Translations under genes and position numbers: made by a program | NCBI RefSeq assembly: GCF_018263855.1 | Contig: NZ_CP073318.1 | Span: forward strand, 8,184,001-8,248,000 | Source: Kutzneria sp. CA-103260 | Lineage (GTDB): Bacteria; Actinomycetota; Actinomycetes; Mycobacteriales; Pseudonocardiaceae | Length of the DNA stretch: 64,000 nt | Reading direction: 5' to 3' | Notes under the pieces: generated by a model | The model's database searches: none | What the model was told of the DNA's origin: nothing | The model's input: only the letters and a program-made list of their open reading frames with translations | In this document: positions 58,880-64,000 of the stretch, piece by piece | Layout of the letters: each line of letters starts with the position of its first letter | Numbering within the stretch: the stretch's first letter is position 1

Positions 58880-61079
58880 CTGCTTTCTCTCGCTTCAGAA
58901 TCGCGCTTGTCAAGGGGGACAACAGGATTTGGACCAGTGCGTCGATCACTCGCGCGCGGTCGGCGGCCGGCCCGACGGCCGGTCTGCGGATGTGTCTGGC
59001 CTGCACGGCAGCCAGGTCGTGGATCAGTGGGGCGTGCTCGTCGGGCGGCAGGGCCTCGGCGAAGGCCGCGCCGAGATCCCGCACCACGGACTGTGGTTGG
59101 GAGCTGACCCGGTGGAGGTCGTACAGGCCGTCAAGCAGGCACTCGAGCACGCGGCGGCGGCACGGTCGATGGCACAGCACAACCGCCCACAGCCGGGCCG
59201 CCAACGGGATCTTGTCGGGAAACGCGTGCACGTAGCGGAACAGCGAGGACCGCCCGGAGCCGGCCCCGGGCGCGGTCACCACCTCATTGATCGTGGCAAT
59301 GGCGAGCGTACGCAGTTGAGTGTTCCCGCCCACGGCACCGTGGGTCTTCCAGCGCGTCTCCAGAACCCGAAGCACAATGCCGGCGTCCTCGGTGCTCTTG
59401 GCCAGCAGGGCGAACAGATCCGCCATCGCCCAACGGGCCGTGCGGTCGCCTTGCCCACTCTGCCTGATCAGGTACCACAGGCGGTTGGTGGCCACGATCG
59501 GATAGGTGCTGCCCAGGGCGCCGCTGAACGCGACGGTCGCCATCCACCGCTTTCGCGAATCGCCGGAGTACACCCAGCGCTCGGCGGTGCGCAGCGCCAC
59601 CGGCGCCATGTCCTCGTCGTAACACATCGACCAGAGGGTGTAGATCGCGGTCGTTGCGCCGGCCCAGCTCTGCGTGGGCTCCGACCAGGGTTTGAGGTAC
59701 GAGGTCCACACCTCGTCGAAGGCGACCCGGGCCAGTTCGGCGAGGCCGGCCGCGATGCTCTCGCTGTGCCCCAGGCCGACCGCGCTGTAGCCGGCCCCGA
59801 CGATCTCGTGCAGCCACTCCCGCACGGTGTCCCAGAAAGTCGTGACGTCCATCCGACGCCACAGCTCGGCCAGGACATGCCGGCGGTAGGTGCCGACCCG
59901 GAAGTCAAGGACCTGTCCGGTCACCCCGTGAACCATGACCTGCTCGACGCCCAGCAGACCTGATTCCGCGAGCATCGCATGGCGTCGCTGGGGAAGGACG
60001 TCGTCGGCGCGCGGCGGTGCTTCCTCCTCCGGAGGTGAGGGCACCGGCACCCTGTCCGCGAGCATCTCCTCCAACCGGGCCAGCAGCGACTCGAAGGAGC
60101 GTTCGTTGCAACCGCCGAGGAACGCCATCGCTGTCACTTCCAGCAGCTGGCGGCGCGTGCGGTCGCCCTCTCCGTCGAACCACCGGCGCACCTGCGCCCG
60201 CGACGCGAGGCCAAACTCCTTGAGCGCCGTGGTGATGTCGTCGTCCTCGGCGACCCTGCGGCCGATGGCCGCCAGGTCGGTCATGGTGTGCTCGCCGGCC
60301 AACGCCTGCTCGATGGCGGCGATCCTGTCGGGTTGCTCGCCGCCCAGCCACGCCGTGAGCAGCTCGCGCAGTTCCGGCTGCACCCAAGAGACATGGACAA
60401 CGCTGTCGCCTTCGTCCACGCAGTTGTCCGTGGTTGTCACCACGAGCCAGGCGCGGGAGTCACGCACCCGGTTGCGAACGGCATGCCAGCTGAACTCGGT
60501 GTCCGCGGCGGAACCGGCGTCCTTACGATCGATCACCAGGTATCCGAAGCCCGCCTCGTAAACACGTTGGGCGAGTTCCTCCACGGCGGCGGCGGGCGAG
60601 AGGCGCACCAGTGGCCCGTCAGTCACCTCGCGCAGCAGCGACATCGCCCCGGCACGCTTGCCGCTGCCACGCCGCCCTTCGAGCACGACGGCGTGGTCGG
60701 TGGCCAGCGCGCTCAGCGCGTCGTCGTACCTTCTCGGTGGCACGTAGTTGCGGAGCGCGGCGCCGACCTCGGTGTCGCTCAGCTTGCCGATGAGCTTCGG
60801 TGGCGCGCCGCCGACGCCGACGACGCCGAAGTGCCCGCTGGACGCATCGACCGGACCGTGAAAGTTGAAGTTGACCTGTTGAACCTTCTCGCGCTCGTCG
60901 GTCGGTTCCCGGCGCGCTTCGCTGTTCACCGCGTCGGACTTCGTCTCCTCGAAGTCCGTGCCGTGCAGCTCGTCGCGATCCGGAGCCTCGTCCGGCCGGG
61001 GATCCCTGGTCTCGGACGGCTCCGGCGGGTGCTCATCCGGCCCTCCGGCCTCCGAATCGTTGGTGGCGGCCTCGGCCAT
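58854..61079 (-). CDS. P-loop NTPase with peptide tag (STAND-like), core of the cassette
   Basis: 741 residues from ATG 61079, which shares its A with the previous stop. Acidic disordered N-terminus (1-65), then the tag NFHGPVDASSGHFGVVG (about 72-88), a lid-like segment, Walker A GRRGSGKR (135-142), and a Walker B-like YLVIDRKD (180-187). It continues as a long helical region of about 480 residues, probably a repeat or sensor domain (AIYTLWSMCYDEDMAPVALRTAERWV...). This is the design of conflict-type NTPases, without a recognisable effector domain in the chain. The tag is shared with the neighbouring cyclase-like protein. Confidence 0.82.
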   Translation of the reverse strand: MAEAATNDSEAGGPDEHPPEPSETRDPRPDEAPDRDELHGTDFEETKSDAVNSEARREPTDEREKVQQVNFNFHGPVDASSGHFGVVGVGGAPPKLIGKLSDTEVGAALRNYVPPRRYDDALSALATDHAVVLEGRRGSGKRAGAMSLLREVTDGPLVRLSPAAAVEELAQRVYEAGFGYLVIDRKDAGSAADTEFSWHAVRNRVRDSRAWLVVTTTDNCVDEGDSVVHVSWVQPELRELLTAWLGGEQPDRIAAIEQALAGEHTMTDLAAIGRRVAEDDDITTALKEFGLASRAQVRRWFDGEGDRTRRQLLEVTAMAFLGGCNERSFESLLARLEEMLADRVPVPSPPEEEAPPRADDVLPQRRHAMLAESGLLGVEQVMVHGVTGQVLDFRVGTYRRHVLAELWRRMDVTTFWDTVREWLHEIVGAGYSAVGLGHSESIAAGLAELARVAFDEVWTSYLKPWSEPTQSWAGATTAIYTLWSMCYDEDMAPVALRTAERWVYSGDSRKRWMATVAFSGALGSTYPIVATNRLWYLIRQSGQGDRTARWAMADLFALLAKSTEDAGIVLRVLETRWKTHGAVGGNTQLRTLAIATINEVVTAPGAGSGRSSLFRYVHAFPDKIPLAARLWAVVLCHRPCRRRVLECLLDGLYDLHRVSSQPQSVVRDLGAAFAEALPPDEHAPLIHDLAAVQARHIRRPAVGPAADRARVIDALVQILLSPLTSAILKREKADGTGVSDR

Positions 61080-61855
61080 CACTGTCGTCCGTTGACGATG
61101 CCGAAAACAGCGTGGCTGGCGTCCACAGCGCCATGGATCTCCGTGACCACCGTGGCCCCGCGGCGGTCAGCGGGCTCGGCGCTGACACGGCCGGCGTCCT
61201 GATTCCCACCGCCGGCGTCAGGCGCCGCCGCGCTGGAGCCGTCCTCCGGCAGCCTCACCGCGTGGATGTCATGGCCCGGCAGATGCAGGTAGGCGAATTC
61301 GTCGAATTCCTTGTTCTGGACTCGCACGCGACGGAAGTCGGCCTCCCACAGGCTCGCATGCCGTTGCCGGACAGCGTCGTTGAAGACCCGCTCGGACAAG
61401 ATCAGCACGAGATCGGCGCCCGGCACGAGGTTGAGCGCCTCCTTGGCGGGCCGGCTGTCGACGAGTCGACTGACCACAACCACACCCTGGCCGGAGAATC
61501 CGTTGTCAGCGGGCACGGCCACGCCGTAATGGACGGCCACCCGCAGGCGAAGTCGGTATTTGTCCTGCAGTTCGTGATTGTGGTCCCGCAGGGCGTTGCG
61601 CAGTTCGTGAGCGAAGTCGCCGGCGAGCCGTGGTTCCATCCACGACTCCCCCGACGGGAGAACCGACAGTTCGCCATCACCACCGGACTGAATGTCCCAG
61701 GCGGATCGGTCGAACCCGGTCCGGTCGGCCGCCCGGTTCAACACCGTCAGCAGGCCGGACTGAATCGCACTTTGATGTTGATCATCACTGCTTCCGTAGC
61801 TCTTCGCGTCGACGGAGATCAGCAGACGACGACCATAGGCGGCGTCGCGAACCAA
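61079..61855 (-). CDS. Class III nucleotide cyclase-like protein with C-terminal tag
   Basis: 258 residues from TTG 61855 with AAAGGA about ten bases upstream. Residues 8-160 resemble a class III adenylyl/guanylyl cyclase core: LLISVDAKSYG (D16, metal), IQSGGDGELSVLP (D60, metal), then LRLRVAVHYGVAV and SGQGVVVVSRLVDS corresponding to the G-x-x-V-N-x-A-x-R block. Known class III sequences are more strongly conserved, so activity is uncertain. A flexible linker (about 205-235) leads to the C-terminal tag IHGAVDASHAVFGIVNG. It lies next to a CRP-type gene, which could sense its product. Confidence 0.75.
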   Translation of the reverse strand: MVRDAAYGRRLLISVDAKSYGSSDDQHQSAIQSGLLTVLNRAADRTGFDRSAWDIQSGGDGELSVLPSGESWMEPRLAGDFAHELRNALRDHNHELQDKYRLRLRVAVHYGVAVPADNGFSGQGVVVVSRLVDSRPAKEALNLVPGADLVLILSERVFNDAVRQRHASLWEADFRRVRVQNKEFDEFAYLHLPGHDIHAVRLPEDGSSAAAPDAGGGNQDAGRVSAEPADRRGATVVTEIHGAVDASHAVFGIVNGRQ

Positions 61856-61978
61856 GGGTGGCGTCCTTTCACAAGCGTGATGAGCACGGAGTTTCGTCCG
61901 ACCAGGACGATCCGGCGGAGGGATTCTGACACACCGGCTGAGGCGAGATTCCGGAAAAATCAGGGGTTTCGCGAGCCG

Positions 61979-62677
61979 TCAGCAGCGGTCGGCGAACGCT
62001 CGCAGACCATCCATATTGTTGATCATGACACGGCGATAGGACGAGGTCACCAGCCCTTGTGTCCGCAGTTGACGCATGGCCAGGCCGACGATGTCCACCT
62101 TCGCGCCGATGAGCTTGCCGATTTCCTCTTGGGACAGCCGGACTCCCAGTTCATGGCCGTCCAGCACCGGCCGACCGTGCCGGTCAGCCAGCTCCAGCAG
62201 AACCCTGGCGACCCGACAGGGCACGTCGTAGCCGGCGAAGTCGAGGCGGCGACGGTTCGCCCAGTCGAGCCGATCGGCGATCATTCGACACAGCGCTTCC
62301 CAGGCATCGACATGACTGTTGAGAAACTCGATGAAGTCTCGATGCGGAATGGCGTGCACGATGCTGGGGGCGCAGACGGTGACCGTGGCCGTCCTGTTGC
62401 CGTCGCGCAGCGCGGCCAGTTCACCCACTACGTCGCCACTGACCCGGATACCCAGCAGACTCTCGTCGCCGTTACGCGCGGTAGCGGTGACCTTCACGCA
62501 GACCGAGGACTCCACCTGCCGCGATCGCAGCAAATGGACATCGGTCCGCGGGACCCCCTGTCTGATCAGCACGGTGCCAGTCGGACATTCTCGCGGCTCG
62601 GCAAGCATCAGCAGATCCCGTTGCGTCCCCTCGTTCAGCCTGGCCATCAGTGTCCCGTCGGGCCACTTCAGCCGCAT
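61979..62677 (-). CDS. CRP/FNR-family cyclic-nucleotide-binding regulator
   Basis: 232 residues from ATG 62677 behind GGTGAGGTG; a longer frame from 62722 is less likely. The cNMP-binding beta-barrel (about 15-120) keeps the phosphate-binding cassette GDVVGELAALRDGNRTATV with the Gly-Glu and Arg-Thr pairs needed to hold cAMP or cGMP. A dimer helix and a winged HTH (LSQEEIGKLIGAKVDIVGLAMRQLRTQGLV) follow. It lies 123 bases upstream of the cyclase-like gene on the same strand. Likely the regulator of the cassette; ligand unproven. Confidence 0.9.
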   Translation of the reverse strand: MRLKWPDGTLMARLNEGTQRDLLMLAEPRECPTGTVLIRQGVPRTDVHLLRSRQVESSVCVKVTATARNGDESLLGIRVSGDVVGELAALRDGNRTATVTVCAPSIVHAIPHRDFIEFLNSHVDAWEALCRMIADRLDWANRRRLDFAGYDVPCRVARVLLELADRHGRPVLDGHELGVRLSQEEIGKLIGAKVDIVGLAMRQLRTQGLVTSSYRRVMINNMDGLRAFADRC

Positions 62678-62709
62678 CGCACACCTCACCGATGGCAAAT
62701 GCACCGCCA

Positions 62710-62719
62710 CTCTCGAGAG
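62710..62719. promoter_or_regulatory. CTCTCGAGAG palindrome upstream of the CRP-type gene
   Basis: Perfect 10-bp palindrome 33 bases upstream of the chosen ATG. Possible autoregulatory site. Confidence 0.35.
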
Positions 62720-63046
62720 CAAGACGCTCAGCCGGTAATCAACACGCGGGACCCCACCGCCGCGTTACCCGTCAGGGTACAGCAAAAGGCACCCCCCACA
62801 ACCGATTAGCGTTTTACCCCTTCTTCAAAATGATCTTCCCTCCATGTCCGACATCTTCACTCCTCCCGCTACCAGCACAAACCACCCCACCCCGCCACAA
62901 GATGAAAAAGGTTCACATCATCGCCGCACCACTTGCGCGCTCACACAACCACAAAGTTACGCCATCCAGCCGAAGGGAACCCACCTTCACCCCTCCGACC
63001 ACCCAGAATTGGCCATTTCCAGGCCACCACACTTCCAGGCTGTGTT

Positions 63047-63109
63047 TCAGGGGCTGAGGGCCGTGATGGTGATGGTCTCGGCTGCCACCACCATCTCGCC
63101 GCGCCACAT
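63047..63109 (-). CDS. Possible 20-residue peptide ORF inside an inverted repeat
   Basis: ATG 63109 to TGA 63047 encodes MWRGEMVVAAETITITALSP. It begins 12 bases after the stop of the TPR gene on the same strand. GTGTTTCAG and CTGAAACAC, perfect 9-bp inverted arms (minus-strand 63118-63110 and 63050-63042), flank it exactly. No Shine-Dalgarno is visible. It may be a translated small peptide or just the loop of a terminator; I recognise no family. Confidence 0.3.
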   Translation of the reverse strand: MWRGEMVVAAETITITALSP

Positions 63110-63121
63110 CTGAAACACGAT

Positions 63122-64000
63122 CTAGCCGGAGATGGCGGCCCGAATCCGTTCCGCCCAGGCCCGGCCGTCGACGGTGCGCAGGGCTTCGCGGTTGAGCTCG
63201 TCCGCGGCCCTGATATCGCCGCGGTACTTCCGCACCTGCGCCATCGCGTGCAGGGACCACGCGGAGCCATTGGGATTGCCGGCCTCCTGGTAGATCCCCC
63301 GTGCCTCCACGGCGAACGCGTAGGCGTCGGTCATCGCCTGCTCGCCGCCGCGGCCGATCAGCAGCAGGGCCAACAACATCAGCGCCCGGGCCCGGTACAG
63401 CGGCAGCGGGGCGGCGAGTTGTAGCGCCTGCCGGCCGGTGACCAGGGCCTCCTCGAGGCGGCCGACCGAGCTCATGGCCATCGCGCCGCCGATCAGCACC
63501 CACAGCCGGGTGCGCAGGTGCCGGACCTCGTCGATGGCGGCCAGCGTCTCGTCGAAGCACCGCATGGCGTCGTCGTACCGGCCGGACATGTGCAGGGTCA
63601 GGCCCACCACGGACAGGCTCATGGCCTGGGCCCGCCGGTTGCCGGTGCGGCGGGCACTGCCCAACGCCTCCCGGGCCAGCTCCAGCGCGGGCTCGCCCTG
63701 CCCGGTCATCTGGTACGCGTTGGCCAGCCGGTGCAGCACTTCGAGGCCGCCGTTCATCTCCCCCAGCGCCCGGAACATGCCCAGCGCGGTGGTCAACTGC
63801 TCGATGGCCTCGTCGGGATGGCCCCGTTCCAGCAGGGCGGCCCCGAGATTGGCCACGCTGTGGGCCTCGCAGTGCCGCAGTCCGGCGTCCCGGCACAGCT
63901 CGATGGACCGCCGGCAGTGCTCGATGGCCTCCCCGAGCCGGCCCAGTTCCAGCAGCACGAAGCCGATGTTGGCCCGCCCGATCACCTCGATGTCCCGCAG
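63122..64000 (-). CDS. TPR protein, C-terminal part (cut by window edge)
   Basis: At least 292 residues, open to the right edge of the window, so the start and N-terminal domains are unseen. Seven or so tetratricopeptide repeats are readable, e.g. ANIGFVLLELGRLGEAIEH, ANLGAALLERGHPDEAIEQL, LANAYQMTGQGEPALELA, VGLTLHMSGRYDDAMRCF. Such a TPR tail is typical of AfsR/SARP- or LuxR-type (LAL) regulators in actinomycetes. Which one cannot be decided here. Confidence 0.85.
   Translation of the reverse strand: MRDIEVIGRANIGFVLLELGRLGEAIEHCRRSIELCRDAGLRHCEAHSVANLGAALLERGHPDEAIEQLTTALGMFRALGEMNGGLEVLHRLANAYQMTGQGEPALELAREALGSARRTGNRRAQAMSLSVVGLTLHMSGRYDDAMRCFDETLAAIDEVRHLRTRLWVLIGGAMAMSSVGRLEEALVTGRQALQLAAPLPLYRARALMLLALLLIGRGGEQAMTDAYAFAVEARGIYQEAGNPNGSAWSLHAMAQVRKYRGDIRAADELNREALRTVDGRAWAERIRAAISG

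Larger units (their letters stand above)
62678..63121. other. 444-base gap, G-poor and unusually AT-rich
   Basis: From about 62770 to 63030 the plus strand is C/A-rich and poor in G, far below the G+C of the window. It has no strong hairpin until the GTGTTTCAG/CTGAAACAC pair at 63042-63118. A plus-strand open frame at 62844-63113 lacks normal codon bias. The stretch holds the crp promoter at its left and the tiny minus-strand ORF at its right. Confidence 0.5.

Noticed and set aside
62844..63113. Plus-strand 89-codon gene in the G-poor island
   Set aside because: Codon use lacks the strong GC third-position bias of all neighbours, there is no ribosome site, and it crosses the inverted repeat at 63042-63118.

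Overview
The window is about 70% G+C, uses GTG and TTG starts freely, and is packed with start/stop-overlapping genes. Gene content (septation protein SepH, DUF2537, DUF2530, DUF3027, DUF2771, a long CspB-type cold-shock protein, an R2-like ligand-binding oxidase) marks it as chromosomal DNA of a filamentous actinomycete, most likely Pseudonocardiaceae. I cannot name the genus. From memory, the order citA - serC - sepH - DUF2537/trmH - MFS/marR - DUF2530 - DUF3027 - MFS - DUF2771 - cspB - moaA/moaD follows the Mycobacterium tuberculosis Rv0889c-Rv0868c block. The window therefore looks like a conserved core interrupted by lineage-specific cassettes.

1-6.5 kb: the start of an MFS exporter with a palindromic operator, pdxH, then a six-gene urease operon ureABCFGD on the minus strand. 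The 3' end of ureG carries 48-bp repeats broken by a one-base deletion, and ureD runs into a 19-bp tandem repeat. 6.5-18 kb: core metabolism and cell division (citrate synthase 2, SerC, SepH), a heterodimeric ABC exporter, DUF2537 with an SpoU methyltransferase, and a glutamate-cysteine-ligase-like enzyme. 18-25 kb: superoxide dismutase behind a long palindrome, an OhrR-type regulator divergent from an esterase, a FetB-type permease, an MFS exporter with its MarR regulator, and a purine permease.

25-27 kb: an IS1634-like element inserted exactly in the overlapping stop codons of two convergent genes. 27-37 kb: an ECF41 sigma factor with a shortened Old Yellow Enzyme homologue, a 983-residue sacsin-like GHKL protein coupled to DUF3027, a secreted glutaminyl-cyclase homologue, an MFS protein and small core genes. 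37-41 kb: a metal module, in which a 29-bp tandem operator-like array precedes a TetR - R2lox operon followed by an Nramp Mn/Fe importer. 41-48 kb: secreted and lipid-anchored proteins, a FadD ligase and small enzymes. 48-54 kb: molybdate uptake (TOBE-HTH regulator, modABC) and molybdopterin synthesis (moaA, moaD).

54-55.4 kb: an IS30-family element sitting in the loop of a terminator-like hairpin. 55.4-62.7 kb: the most interesting region, a minus-strand cassette encoding a CRP-type cyclic-nucleotide-binding regulator, a class III cyclase-like protein, a P-loop NTPase, an SPFH (band 7) coiled-coil protein and a DUF4407 membrane protein. The cyclase-like protein and the NTPase share a short peptide tag (HGxVDASxxxFGxV). 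This reads as an undescribed cyclic-nucleotide-linked, membrane-associated signalling or conflict system. The window ends in a TPR protein, probably the C-terminal part of a large regulator, with an odd 20-codon ORF downstream inside an inverted repeat.
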